From Luzula sylvatica (Eukaryota > Streptophyta > Magnoliopsida > Poales > Juncaceae): DNA of 64,000 nucleotides. Positions 15,501 through 30,100 of this stretch are shown here, piece by piece. Position 1 is the first letter of the stretch; every line of letters begins with the position of its first letter. The notes under the pieces were generated by a model. It made no database searches. It was not told the origin of the DNA and saw only the letters and a program-made list of their open reading frames with translations. The position numbers and the translations under genes are program-made. The stretch covers positions 682,001 through 746,000 of the forward strand of contig CAMPEJ010000006.1 of assembly GCA_946800325.1 (NCBI GenBank), read 5' to 3'.

Positions 15501-16616
15501 ATTTCACCAAAATTTACAAACACTAAGAAAGTTTGTTTTTCGATTCAAAACAATCTGTTTATGCTTTGGGGAGTTCAAATAACGTATATTGAGATCATTT
15601 GAATCGTATCTTTTACCACATAACATTTCACCAAAATTTACAAACACTAAGAAAGTTTGTTTTTCGATTCAAAACAATCTGTTTATGCTTTGGGGAGTTC
15701 AAATAACGTATTTTGAGATCATTGGAATCGTATCTTTTACTACATAACATTTCACCAAAATTTACAAACCCTAAGAAAGTTTGTTTTTCGATTCAAAACA
15801 ATCTGTTTATGCTTTGGGGAGTTCAAATAACGTATATTGAGATCATTTGAATCGTATCTTTTACCACATAACATTTCACCAAAATTTACAAACACTAAGA
15901 AAGTTTGTTTTTCGATTCAAAACAATCTGTTTATGCTTTGGGGAGTTCAAATAACGTATTTTGAGATCATTTGAATCGTATCTTTTACCACATAACATTT
16001 CACCAAAATTTACAAACACTAAGATAGTTTGTTTTTCGATTCAAAACAATCTGTTTATGCTTTGGGGAGTTCAAATAACGTATTTTGAGATCATTGGAAT
16101 CGTATCTTTTACTACATAACATTTCACCAAAATTTACAAACACTAAGAAAGTTTAATTTTCGATTCAAAACAATCTGTTTATGCTTTGGGGAGTTCAAAT
16201 AACGTATTTGTAGATCATTCGAATCGTATCTTTTACCACATAACATTTCACCAAAATTTACAAACACTAAGAAAGTTTGTTTTTCGATTCAAAACAATCT
16301 GTTTATGCTTTGGGGAGTTCAAATAACGTATTTTGAGATCATTGGAATCGTATCTTTTACTACATAACATTTCACCAAAATTTACAAACACTTAGAAAGT
16401 TTGTTTTTCGATTCAAAACAATCTGTTTATGCTTTGGGGAGTTCAAATAACGTATTTTGAGATCATTTGAATCGTATCTTTTACTACATAACATTTCACC
16501 AAAATTTACAAACACTAAGAAAGTTTGTTTTTCGATTCAAAACAATCTGTTTATGCTTTGGGGAGTTCAAATAACGTATATTGAGATCATTTGAATCGTA
16601 TCTTTTACCACATAAC
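3597..16616. repeat. 54-monomer (6,696-bp) segmental tandem duplication
   Basis: Copy 1 is about 3,597-10,044 and copy 2 about 10,293-16,616. Private variants pair at exactly 6,696 bp (54 x 124): GAATTG at 3,945 and 10,641, AAGTGTG at 4,121 and 10,817, CCATCT at 4,515 and 11,211, TAATCT at 5,011 and 11,707, CGAATT near 8,391 and 15,087, GAGTGC at 8,503 and 15,199. Past about 8.8 kb the spacing falls to 6,572 bp (AAACCC at 9,194 and 15,766), so copy 2 lost one monomer or copy 1 gained one. A few changes are private to one copy, for example CACGAAG near 4,361. Confidence 0.88.
4465..6448. repeat. Recurring 8-monomer (992-bp) higher-order unit
   Basis: From 4,465 the order of monomer types is TATATT, plain, TTGG, AACTTA, CAAACTTT/GATTTC, GTTTAATTTT/TTTGTAG, TTGG, CTTAG. 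The next TATATT monomer starts at 5,457, exactly 992 bp later, and the order begins again for six monomers before switching to a TTTCTGC/AATGTA type. The same eight-type order also opens the window at position 1 and recurs in many later places, so it looks like the commonest higher-order unit of the array. Assignment was by eye from diagnostic bases. Confidence 0.7.
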
Positions 16617-19600
16617 ATTTCACCAAAATTTACAAACACTAAGAAAGTTTGTTTTTCGATTCAAAACAATCTGTTTATGCTTTGGGGAGTTCAAATAACG
16701 TATTTTGAGATCATTTGAATCGTATCTTTTACCACACAACATTTCACCAAAATTTACAAACACTAAGATAGTTTGTTTTTCGATTCAAAACAATCTGTTT
16801 ATGCTTTGGGGAGTTCAAATAACGTATTTTGAGATCATTGGAATCGTATCTTTTACTACATAACATTTCACCAAAATTTACAAACACTAAGAAAGTTTGT
16901 TTTTCGATTCAAAACAATCTGTTTATGCTTTGGGGAGTTCAAATAACTTATTTTGAGATCATTTGAATCGTATCTTTTACCACATAACATTTCACCAAAC
17001 TTTACAAACACTAAGAAAGTTTGTTTTTCGATTCAAAACAATCTGTTTATGCTTTGGGGATTTCAAATAACGTATTTTGAGATCATTGGAATCGTATCTT
17101 TTACCACATAACATTTCACCAAAATTTACAAACACTAAGAAAGTTTAATTTTCGATTCAAAACAATCTGTTTATGCTTTGGGGAGTTCAAATAACGTATT
17201 TGTAGATCATTCGAATCATATCTTTTACCACATAACATTTCACCAAAATTTACAAACACTAAGAAAGTTTGTTTTTCGATTCAAAACAATCTGTTTATGC
17301 TTTGGGGAGTTCAAATAACGTATTTTGAGATCATTGGAATCGTATCTTTTACTACATAACATTTCACCAAAATTTACAAACACTTAGAAAGTTTGTTTTT
17401 CGATTCAAAACAATCTGTTTATGCTTTGGGGAGTTCAAATAACGTATTTTGAGATTATTTGAATCGTATCTTTTACTACATAACATTTCACCAAAATTTA
17501 CAAACACTAAGAAAGTTTGTTTTTCGATTCAAAACAATCTGTTTATGCTTTGGGGAGTTCAAATAATGTATTTTGAGATCATTTGAATCGTATCTTTTAT
17601 CACATAACATTTCACCAAAATTTACAAAAACTAAGAAAGTTTGTTTTTCGATTCAAAACAATCTGTTTATGCTTTGGGGATTTCAAATAACGTATTTTGA
17701 GATCATTTGAATCGTATGTTTTACTACATAACATTTCACCAAAATTTACAAACACTAAGAAAGTTTGTTTTTCGATTCAAAACAATTTGTCTATGCTTTG
17801 GGGAGTTCAAATAACATATTTTTAGATCATTCAAATCGTATCATTTACCACATAACATTTCACCAAAATTTACAAACACTAAGAAAGTTTGTTTTTCGAT
17901 TCAAAACAATCTGTTTATGCTTTGGGGAGTTCAAATAATGTATTTTGAGTTCATTTGAATCGTATCTTTTACTACATAACATTTCACCAAAATTTACAAA
18001 CACTAAGAAAGTTTGTTTTTCGATTCAAAACAATCTGTTTATGCTTTGGGGAGTTCAAATAACGTATATTGAGATCATTTGAATCGTATCTTTTACCACA
18101 TAACATTTCACCAAACTTTACAAACACTAAGAAAGTTTGTTTTTCGATTCAAAACAATCTGTTTATGCTTTGGGGATTTCAAATAACGTATTTTGAGATC
18201 ATTTGAATCGTATCTTTTACCACATAACATTTCACCAAAATTTACAAACACTAAGAAAGTTTGTTTTTCGATTCAAAACAATCTGTTTATGCTTTGGGGA
18301 GTTCAAATAACGTATTTTGAGATCATTTGAATCGTATCTTTTACCACATAACATTTCACCAAAATTTACAAACACTAAGATAGTTTGTTTTTCGATTCAA
18401 AACAATTTGTCTATGCTTTGGGGAGTGCAAATAACATTTTTTTAGATCATTCAAATCGTATCTTTTACCACATAACATTTCACCAAAATTTACAAACACT
18501 AAGAAAGTTTGTTTTTCGATTCAAAACAATCTGTTTATGCTTTGGGGAGTTCAAATAACGTATTTTGAGATCATTTGAATCGTATGTTTTACTACATAAC
18601 ATTTCACCAAAATTTACAAACACTAAGAAAGTTTGTTTTTCGATTCAAAACAATCTGTTTATGCTTTGGGGAGTTCAAATAACGTATTTTGAGATCATTT
18701 GAATCGTATCTTTTACCACATAACATTTCACCAAAATTTACAAACACTAAGAAAGTTTGTTTTTCGATTCAAAACAATCTGTTTATGCTTTGGGGAGTTC
18801 AAATAACGTATTTTGAGATCATTTGAATCGTATCTTTTACTACATAACATTTCACCAAAATTTACAAACACTAAGAAAGTTTGTTTTTCGATTCAAAACA
18901 ATCTGTTTATGCTTTGGGGAGTTCAAATAACGTATTTGTAGATCATTCGAATCGTATCTTTTACCACATAACATTTCACCAAAATTTACAAACACTAAGA
19001 AAGTTTGTTTTTCGATTCAAAACAATCTGTTTATGCTTTGGGGAGTTCAAATAACGTATTTTGAGATCATTGGAATCGTATCTTTTACTACATAACATTT
19101 CACCAAAATTTACAAACACTTAGAAAGTTTGTTTTTCGATTCAAAACAATCTGTTTATGCTTTGGGGAGTTCAAATAACGTATTTTGAGATTATTTGAAT
19201 CGTATCTTTTACTACATAACATTTCACCAAAATTTACAAACACTAAGAAAGTTTGTTTTTCGATTCAAAACAATCTGTTTCTGCTTTGGGGAGTTCAAAT
19301 AATGTATTTTGAGATCATTTGAATCGTATCTTTTATCACATAACATGTCACCAAAATTTACAAAAACTAAGAAAGTTTGTTTTTCGATTCAAAACAATCT
19401 GTTTATGCTTTGGGGATTTCAAATAACGTATTTTGAGATCATTTGAATCGTATGTTTTACTACATAACATTTCACCAAAATTTACAAACACTAAGAAAGT
19501 TTGTTTTTCGATTCAAAACAATTTGTCTATGCTTTGGGGAGTTCAAATAACATATTTTTAGATCATTCAAATCGTATCATTTACCACATAACATTTCACC

Positions 19601-20340
19601 AAAATTTACAAACACTAAGAAAGTTTGTTTTTCGATTCAAAACAATCTGTTTATGCTTTGGGGAGTTCAAATAATGTATTTTGAGATCATTTGAATCGTA
19701 TCTTTTACTACATAACATTTCACCAAAATTTACAAACACTAAGAAAGTTTGTTTTTCGATTCAAAACAATCTGTTTATGCTTTGGGGAGTTCAAATAACG
19801 TATATTGAGATCATTTGAATCGTATCTTTTACCACATAACATTTCACCAAAATTTACAAACACAAAGAAAGTTTGTTTTTCGATTCAAAACAATCTGTTT
19901 ATGCTTTGGGGAGTTCAAATAACGTATTTTGAGATCATTTGAATCGTATCTTTTACCACATAACATTTCACCAAAATTTACAAACACTAAGAAAGTTTGT
20001 TTTTCGATTCAAAACAATCTGTTTATGCTTTGGGGAGTTCAAATAACGTATTTTGAGATCATTGGAATCGTATCTTTTACTACATAACATTTCACCAAAA
20101 TTTACAAACACTAAGAAAGTTAGTTTTTCGATTCAAAACAATCTGTTTATGCTTTGGGGAGTTCAAATAACTTATTTTGAGATCATTTGAATCGTATCTT
20201 TTACCACATAACATTTCACCAAACTTTACAAACACTAAGAAAGTTTGTTTTTCGATTCAAAACAATCTGTTTATGCTTTGGGGATTTCAAATAACGTATT
20301 TTGAGATCATTTGAATCGTATCTTTTACCACATAACATTT

Positions 20341-20352
20341 CACCAAATTTAC
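20341..20352. other. Single-base deletion that shifts satellite phase
   Basis: The usual CACCAAAATTTAC reads CACCAAATTTAC here, one A short. Monomer starts fall at 124k+1 before this point and at 124k after it. This is one of the very few length changes in the first 49 kb of the array, and a convenient phase marker for identifying copies of this segment. Confidence 0.85.
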
Positions 20353-20753
20353 AAACACTAAGAAAGTTTAATTTTCGATTCAAAACAATCTGTTTATGCT
20401 TTGGGGAGTTCAAATAACGTATTTGTAGATCATTCGAATCGTATCTTTTACCACATAACATTTCACCAAAATTTACAAACACTAAGAAAGTTTGTTTTTC
20501 GATTCAAAACAATCTGTTTATGCTTTGGGGAGTTCAAATAACGTATTTTGAGATCATTGGAATCGTATCTTTTACTACATAACATTTCACCAAAATTTAC
20601 AAACACTTAGATAGTTTGTTTTTCGATTCAAAACAATCTGTTTATGCTTTGGGGAGTTCAAATAACGTATTTTGAGATCATTTGAATCGTATCTTTTACT
20701 ACACAACATTTCACCAAAATTTACAAACATTAAGAAAGTTTGTTTTTCGATTC

Positions 20754-21330
20754 AAAACAATCTGTTTCTGCTTTGGGGAGTTCAAATAATGTATTTTGAG
20801 ATCATTTGAATCGTATCTTTTATCACATAACATTTCACCAAAATTTACAAAAACTAAGAAAGTTTGTTTTTCGATTCAAAACAATCTGTTTATGCTTTGG
20901 GGATTTCAAATAACGAATTTTGAGATCATTTGAATCGTATGTTTTACTACATAACATTTCACCAAAATTTACAAACACTAAGAAAGTTTGTTTTTCGATT
21001 CAAAACAATTTGTCTATGCTTTGGGGAGTGCAAATAACATTTTTTTAGATCATTCAAATCGTATCTTTTACCACATAACATTTCACCAAAATTTACAAAC
21101 ACTAAGAAAGTTTGTTTTTCGATTCAAAACAATCTGTTTATGCTTTGGGGAGTTCAAATAACGTATTTTGAGATCATTTGAATCGTATGTTTTACTACAT
21201 AACATTTCACCAAAATTTACAAACACTAAGAAAGTTTGTTTTTCGATTCAAAACAATTTGTCTATGCTTTGGGGAGTGCAAATAAAATTTTTTTAGATCA
21301 TTCAAATCGTATCTTTTACCACATAACATT
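20754..21330. repeat. Divergent-monomer cassette (GAGTGC / ACATTTTTTT type)
   Basis: A run of unusual monomers in fixed order: TTTCTGC/AATGTA/TTATCAC; ACAAAAACT/GATTTC/CGAATT/TATGTTTTAC; AATTTGTC/GAGTGC with a run of Ts; a plain monomer ending TATGTTTTAC; then AATTTGTC/GAGTGC again. The same cassette occurs at about 8.2-8.8 kb, 14.9-15.5 kb and 32.2-32.75 kb, and parts of it recur near 18.4, 43.3, 44.9 and 46.3 kb. Copies lie at multiples of 124 bp apart (after allowing for the indel near 20,347), so the cassette was spread by segmental duplication of the array. Confidence 0.8.
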
Positions 21331-24179
21331 TCACCAAAATTTACAAACACTAAGAAAGTTTGTTTTTCGATTCAAAACAATCTGTTTATGCTTTGGGGAG
21401 TTCAAATAACGTATTTTGAGATCATTTGAATCGTATCTTTTACTACATAACATTTCACCAAAATTTACAAACACTAAGAAAGTTTGTTTTTCGATTCAAA
21501 ACAATCTGTTTATGCTTTGGGGAGTTCAAATAACGTATATTGAGATCATTTGAATCGTATCTTTTACCACATAACATTTCACCAAAATTTACAAACACTA
21601 AGAAAGTTTGTTTTTCGATTCAAAACAATCTGTTTATGCTTTGGGGAGTTCAAATAACGTATTTTGAGATCATTTGAATCGTATCTTTTACCACATAACA
21701 TTTCACCAAAATTTACAAACACTAAGAAAGTTTGTTTTTCGATTCAAAACAATCTGTTTATGCTTTGGGGAGTTCAAATAACGTATTTTGAGATCATTGG
21801 AATCGTATCTTTTACTACATAACATTTCACCAAAATTTACAAACACTAAGAAAGTTTGTTTTTCGATTCAAAACAATCTGTTTATGCTTTGGGGAGTTCA
21901 AATAACGTATATTGAGATCATTTGAATCGTATCTTTTACCACATAACATTTCACCAAAATTTACAAACACTAAGAAAGTTTGTTTTTCGATTCAAAACAA
22001 TCTGTTTATGCTTTGGGGAGTTCAAATAACGTATTTTGAGATCATTTGAATCGTATCTTTTACCACATAACATTTCACCAAAATTTACAAACACTAAGAA
22101 AGTTTGTTTTTCGATTCAAAACAATCTGTTTATGCTTTGGGGAGTTCAAATAACGTATTTTGAGATCATTGGAATCGTATCTTTTACTACATAACATTTC
22201 ACCAAAATTTACAAACACTAAGAAAGTTTGTTTTTCGATTCAAAACAATCTGTTTATGCTTTGGGGAGTTCAAATAACGTATTTTGAGATCATTCGAATC
22301 GTATCTTTTACCACATAACATTTCACCAAAATTTACAAACACTAAGAAAGTTTGTTTTTCGATTCAAAACAATCTGTTTATGCTTTGGGGAGTTCAAATA
22401 ACGTATTTTGAGATCATTGGAATCGTATCTTTTACTACATAACATTTCACCAAAATTTACAAACACTAAGAAAGTTTAATTTTCGATTCAAAACAATCTG
22501 TTTATGCTTTGGGGAGTTCAAATAACGTATTTGTAGATCATTCGAATCGTATCTTTTACCACATAACATTTCACCAAAATTTACAAACACTAAGAAAGTT
22601 TGTTTTTCGATTCAAAACAATCTGTTTATGCTTTGGGGAGTTCAAATAACGTATTTTGAGATCATTGGAATCATATCTTTTACTACATAACATTTCACCA
22701 AAATTTACAAACACTTAGAAAGTTTGTTTTTCGATTCAAAACAATCTGTTTATGCTTTGGGGAGTTCAAATAACGTATTTTGAGATCATTTGAATCGTAT
22801 CTTTTACTACATAACATTTCACCAAAATTTACAAACACTAAGAAAGTTTGTTTTTCGATTCAAAACCATCTGTTTATGCTTTGGGGAGTTCAAATAACGT
22901 ATATTGAGATCATTTGAATCGTATCTTTTACCACATAACATTTCACCAAAATTTACAAACACTAAGAAAGTTTGTTTTTCGATTCAAAACAATTTGTCTA
23001 TGCTTTGGGGAGTTCAAATAACATATTTTTAGATCATTCAAATCGTATCTTTTACCACATAACATTTCACCAAAATTTACAAACACTAAGAAAGTTTGTT
23101 TTTCGATTCAAAACAATCTGTTTATGCTTTGGGGAGTTCAAATAACGTATTTTGAGATCATTTGAATCGTATCTTTTACTACATAACATTTCACCAAAAT
23201 TTACAAACACTAAGAAAGTTTGTTTTTCGATTCAAAACCATCTGTTTATGCTTTGGGGAGTTCAAATAACGTATTTTGAGATCATTTGAATCGTATGTTT
23301 TACTACATAACATTTCACCAAAATTTACAAACACTAAGAAAGTTTGTTTTTCGATTCAAAACAATTTGTCTATGCTTTGGGGAGTTCAAATAACATATTT
23401 TTAGATCATTCAAATCGTATCATTTACCACATAACATTTCACCAAAATTTACAAACACTAAGAAAGTTTGTTTTTCGATTCAAAACAATCTGTTTATGCT
23501 TTGGGGAGTTCAAATAATGTATTTTGAGATCATTTGAATCGTATCTTTTACTACATAACATTTCACCAAAATTTACAAACACTAAGAAAGTTTGTTTTTC
23601 GATTCAAAACAATCTGTTTATGCTTTGGGGAGTTCAAATAACGTATATTGAGATCATTTGAATCGTATCTTTTACCACATAACATTTCACCAAAATTTAC
23701 AAACACTAAGAAAGTTTGTTTTTCGATTCAAAACAATCTGTTTATGCTTTGGGGAGTTCAAATAACGTATTTAGAGATCATTTGAATCGTATCTTTTACC
23801 ACATAACATTTCACCAAAATTTACAAACACTAAGAAAGTTTGTTTTTCGATTCAAAACAATCTGTTTATGCTTTGGGGAGTTCAAATAACGTATTTTGAG
23901 ATCATTTGAATCGTATCTTTTACCACCTTACATTTCACCAAAATTTACAAACACTAAGAAAGTTTGTTTTTCGATTCAAAACAATCTGTTTATGCTTTGG
24001 GGAGTTCAAATAACGTATTTTGAGATCATTGGAATCGTATCTTTTACTACATAACATTTCACCAAAATTTACAAACACTAAGAAAGTTTGTTTTTCGATT
24101 CAAAACAATCTGTTTATGCTTTGGGGAGTTCAAATAACTTATTTTGAGATCATTTGAATCGTATCTTTTACCACATAAC

Positions 24180-27100
24180 ATTTCACCAAACTTTACAAAC
24201 ACTAAGAAAGTTTGTTTTTCGATTCAAAACAATCTGTTTATGCTTTGGGGATTTCAAATAACGTATTTTGAGATCATTTGAATCGTATCTTTTACCACAT
24301 AACATTTCACCAAAATTTACAAACACTAAGAAAGTTTGTTTTTCGATTCAAAACAATCTGTTTATGCTTTGGGGAGTTCAAATAACGTATTTTGAGATCA
24401 TTTGAATCGTATCTTTTACCACATAACATTTCACCAAAATTTACAAACACTAAGATAGTTTGTTTTTCGATTCAAAACAATCTGTTTATGCTTTGGGGAG
24501 TTCAAATAACGTATTTTGAGATCATTGGAATCGTATCTTTTACTACATAACATTTCACCAAAATTTACAAACACTAAGAAAGTTTGTTTTTCGATTCAAA
24601 ACAATCTGTTTATGCTTTGGGGAGTTCAAATAACTTATTTTGAGATCATTTGAATCGTATCTTTTACCACATAACATTTCACCAAACTTTACAAACACTA
24701 AGAAAGTTTGTTTTTCGATTCAAATCAATCTGTTTATGCTTTGGGTATTTCAAATAACGTATTTTGAGATCATTTGAATCGTATCTTTTACCACATAACA
24801 TTTCACCAAAATTTACAAACACTAAGAAAGTTTAATTTTCGATTCAAAACAATCTGTTTATGCTTTGGGGAGTTCAAATAACGTATTTGTAGATCATTCG
24901 AATCGTATCTTTTACCACATAACATTTCACCAAAATTTACAAACACTAAGAAAGTTTGTTTTTCGATTCAAAACAATCTGTTTATGCTTTGGGGAGTTCA
25001 AATAACGTATTTTGAGATCATTGGAATCGTATCTTTTACTACATAACATTTCACCAAAATTTACAAACACTAAGAAAGTTTAATTTTCGATTCAAAACAA
25101 TCTGTTTATGCTTTGGGGAGTTCAAATAACGTATTTGTAGATCATTCGAATCGTATCTTTTACCACATAACATTTCACCAAAATTTACAAACACTAAGAA
25201 AGTTTGTTTTTCGATTCAAAACAATCTGTTTATGCTTTGGGGAGTTCAAATAACGTATTTTGAGATCATTGGAATCGTATCTTTTACTACATAACATTTC
25301 ACCAAAATTTACAAACACTTAGAAAGTTTGTTTTTCGATTCAAAACAATCTGTTTATGCTTTGGGGAGTTCAAATAACGTATTTTGAGATCATTTGAATC
25401 GTATCTTTTACTACATAACATTTCACCAAAATTTACAAACACTAAGAAAGTTTGTTTTTCGATTCAAAACAATCTGTTTATTCTTTGGGGAGTTCAAATA
25501 ACGTATATTGAGATCATTTGAATCGTATCTTTTACCACATAACATTTCACCAAAATTTACAAACACTAAGAAAGTTTGTTTTTCGATTCAAAACAATCTG
25601 TTTATGCTTTGGGGAGTTCAAATAACGTATTTTGAGATCATTTGAATCGTATCTTTTACCACAGAACATTTCACCAAAATTTACAAACACTAAGATAGTT
25701 TGTTTTTCGATTCAAAACAATCTGTTTATGCTTTGGGGAGTTCAAATAACGTATTTTGAGATCATTGGAATCGTATCTTTTACTACATAACATTTCACCA
25801 AAATTTACAAACACTAAGAAAGTTTGTTTTTCGATTCAAAACAATCTGTTTATGCTTTGGGGAGTTCAAATAACTTATTTTGAGATCATTTGAATCGTAT
25901 CTTTTACCACATAACATTTCACCAAACTTTACAAACACTAAGAAAGTTTGTTTTTCGATTCAAAACAATCTGTTTATGCTTTGGGGATTTCAAATAACGT
26001 ATTTTGAGATCATTTGAATCGTATCTTTTACCACATAACATTTCACCAAAATTTACAAACACTAAGAAAGTTTAATTTTCGATTCAAAACAATCTGTTTA
26101 TGCTTTGGGGAGTTCAAATAACGTATTTGTAGATCATTCGAATCGTATCTTTTACCGCATAACATTTCACCAAAATTTACAAACACTAAGAAAGTTTGTT
26201 TTTCGATTCAAAACAATCTGTTTATGCTTTGGGGAGTTCAAATAACGTATTTTGAGATCATTGGAATCGTATCTTTTACTACATAACATTTCACCAAAAT
26301 TTACAAACACTTAGAAAGTTTGTTTTTCGATTCAAAACAATCTGTTTATGCTTTGGGGAGTTCAAATAACGTATTTTGAGATTATTTGAATCGTATCTTT
26401 TACTACATAACATTTCACCAAAATTTACAAACACTAAGAAAGTTTGTTTTTCGATTCAAAACAATCTGTTTCTGCTTTGGGGAGTTCAAATAATGTATTT
26501 TGAGATCATTTGAATCGTATCTTTTATCACATAACATGTCACCAAAATTTACAAAAACTAAGAAAGTTTGTTTTTCGATTCAAAACAATCTGTTTATGCT
26601 TTGGGGATTTCAAATAACGTATTTTGAGATCATTTGAATCGTATGTTTTACTACATAACATTTCACCAAAATTTACAAACACTAAGAAAGTTTGTTTTTC
26701 GATTCAAAACAATTTGTCTATGCTTTGGGGAGTTCAAATAACATATTTTTTGATCATTCAAATCGTATCATTTACCACATAACATTTCACCAAAATTTAC
26801 AAACACTAAGAAAGTTTGTTTTTCGATTCAAAACAATCTGTTTATGCTTTGGGGAGTTCAAATAATGTATTTTGAGATCATTTGAATCGTATCTTTTACT
26901 ACATAACATTTCACCAAAATTTACAAACACTAAGAAAGTTTGTTTTTCGATTCAGAACAATCTGTTTATGCTTTGGGGAGTTCAAATAACGTATATTGAG
27001 ATCATTTGAATCGTATCTTTTACCACATAACATTTCACCAAACTTTACAAACACTAAGAAAGTTTGTTTTTCGATTCAAAACAATCTGTTTATGCTTTGG

Positions 27101-30100
27101 GGATTTCAAATAACGTATTTTGAGATCATTTGAATCGTATCTTTTACCACATAACATTTCACCAAAATTTACAAACACTAAGAAAGTTTGTTTTTCGATT
27201 CAAAACAATCTGTTTATGCTTTGGGGAGTTCAAATAACTTATTTTGAGATCATTTGAATCGTATCTTTTACCACATAACATTTCACCAAACTTTACAAAC
27301 ACTAAGAAAGTTTGTTTTTCGATTCAAAACAATCTGTTTATGCTTTGGGGATTTCAAATAACGTATTTTGAGATCATTTGAATCGTATCTTTTACCACAT
27401 AACATTTCACCAAAATTTACAAACACTAAGAAAGTTTAATTTTCGATTCAAAACAATCTGTTTATGCTTTGGGGAGTTCAAATAACGTATTTGTAGATCA
27501 TTCGAATCGTATCTTTTACCGCATAACATTTCACCAAAATTTACAAACACTAAGAAAGTTTGTTTTTCGATTCAAAACAATCTGTTTATGCTTTGGGGAG
27601 TTCAAATAACGTATTTTGAGATCATTGGAATCGTATCTTTTACTACATAACATTTCACCAAAATTTACAAACACTTAGAAAGTTTGTTTTTCGATTCAAA
27701 ACAATCTGTTTATGCTTTGGGGAGTTCAAATAACGTATTTTGAGATTATTTGAATCGTATCTTTTACTACATAACATTTCACCAAAATTTACAAACACTA
27801 AGAAAGTTTGTTTTTCGATTCAAAACAATCTGTTTCTGCTTTGGGGAGTTCAAATAATGTATTTTGAGATCATTTGAATCGTATCTTTTATCACATAACA
27901 TGTCACCAAAATTTACAAAAACTAAGAAAGTTTGTTTTTCGATTCAAAACAATCTGTTTATGCTTTGGGGATTTCAAATAACGTATTTTGAGATCATTTG
28001 AATCGTATGTTTTACTACATAACATTTCACCAAAATTTACAAACACTAAGAAAGTTTGTTTTTCGATTCAAAACAATTTGTCTATGCTTTGGGGAGTTCA
28101 AATAACATATTTTTTGATCATTCAAATCGTATCATTTACCACATAACATTTCACCAAAATTTACAAACACTAAGAAAGTTTGTTTTTCGATTCAAAACAA
28201 TCTGTTTATGCTTTGGGGAGTTCAAATAATGTATTTTGAGATCATTTGAATCGTATCTTTTACTACATAACATTTCACCAAAATTTACAAACACTAAGAA
28301 AGTTTGTTTTTCGATTCAGAACAATCTGTTTATGCTTTGGGGAGTTCAAATAACGTATATTGAGATCATTTGAATCGTATCTTTTACCACATAACATTTC
28401 ACCAAACTTTACAAACACTAAGAAAGTTTGTTTTTCGATTCAAAACAATCTGTTTATGCTTTGGGGATTTCAAATAACGTATTTTGAGATCATTTGAATC
28501 GTATCTTTTACCACATAACATTTCACCAAAATTTACAAACACTAAGAAAGTTTGTTTTTCGATTCAAAACAATCTGTTTATGCTTTGGGGAGTTCAAATA
28601 ACGTATTTTGAGATCATTTGAATCGTATCTTTTACCACATAACATTTCACCAAAATTTACAAACACTAAGATAGTTTGTTTTTCGATTCAAAACAATCTG
28701 TTTATGCTTTGGGGAGTTCAAATAACGTATTTTGAGATCATTGGAATCGTATCTTTTACTACATAACATTTCACCAAAATTTACAAACACTAAGAAAGTT
28801 TGTTTTTCGATTCAAAACAATCTGTTTATGCTTTGGGGAGTTCAAATAACTTATTTTGAGATCATTTGAATCGTATCTTTTACCACATAACATTTCACCA
28901 AACTTTACAAACACTAAGAAAGTTTGTTTTTCGATTCAAATCAATCTGTTTATGCTTTGGGGATTTCAAATAACGTATTTTGAGATCATTTGAATCGTAT
29001 CTTTTACCACATAACATTTCACCAAAATTTACAAACACTAAGAAAGTTTAATTTTCGATTCAAAACAATCTGTTTATGCTTTGGGGAGTTCAAATAACGT
29101 ATTTGTAGATCATTCGAATCGTATCTTTTACCACATAACATTTCACCAAAATTTACAAACACTAAGAAAGTTTGTTTTTCGATTCAAAACAATCTGTTTA
29201 TGCTTTGGGGAGTTCAAATAACGTATTTTGAGATCATTGGAATCGTATCTTTTACTACATAACATTTCACCAAAATTTACAAACACTAAGAAAGTTTAAT
29301 TTTCGATTCAAAACAATCTGTTTATGCTTTGGGGAGTTCAAATAACGTATTTGTAGATCATTCGAATCGTATCTTTTACCACATAACATTTCACCAAAAT
29401 TTACAAACACTAAGAAAGTTTGTTTTTCGATTCAAAACAATCTGTTTATGCTTTGGGGAGTTCAAATAACGTATTTTGAGATCATTGGAATCGTATCTTT
29501 TACTACATAACATTTCACCAAAATTTACAAACACTTAGAAAGTTTGTTTTTCGATTCAAAACAATCTGTTTATGCTTTGGGGAGTTCAAATAACGTATTT
29601 TGAGATCATTTGAATCGTATCTTTTACTACATAACATTTCACCAAAATTTACAAACACTAAGAAAGTTTGTTTTTCGATTCAAAACAATCTGATTATTCT
29701 TTGGGGAGTTCAAATAACGTATATTGAGATCATTTGAATCGTATCTTTGACCACATAACATTTCACCAAAATTTACAAACACTAAGAAAGTTTGTTTTTC
29801 GATTCAAAACAATCTGTTTATGCTTTGGGGAGTTCAAATAACGTATTTTGAGATCATTTGAATCGTATCTTTTACCACAGAACATTTCACCAAAATTTAC
29901 AAACACTAAGAAAGTTTGTTTTTCGATTCAAAACAATCTGTTTATGCTTTGGGGAGTTCAAATAACGTATTTTGAGATCATTGGAATCGTATCTTTTACT
30001 ACATAACATTTCACCAAAATTTACAAACACTAAGAAAGTTTGTTTTTCGATTCAAAACAATCTGTTTATGCTTTGGGGAGTTCAAATAACTTATTTTGAG

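Noticed and set aside
20216..20482. 88-codon minus-strand open frame in the satellite
   Set aside because: It arises because a one-base deletion near 20,347 lets a chance frame run through two monomers. The protein is just the monomer translated twice, with no other support.
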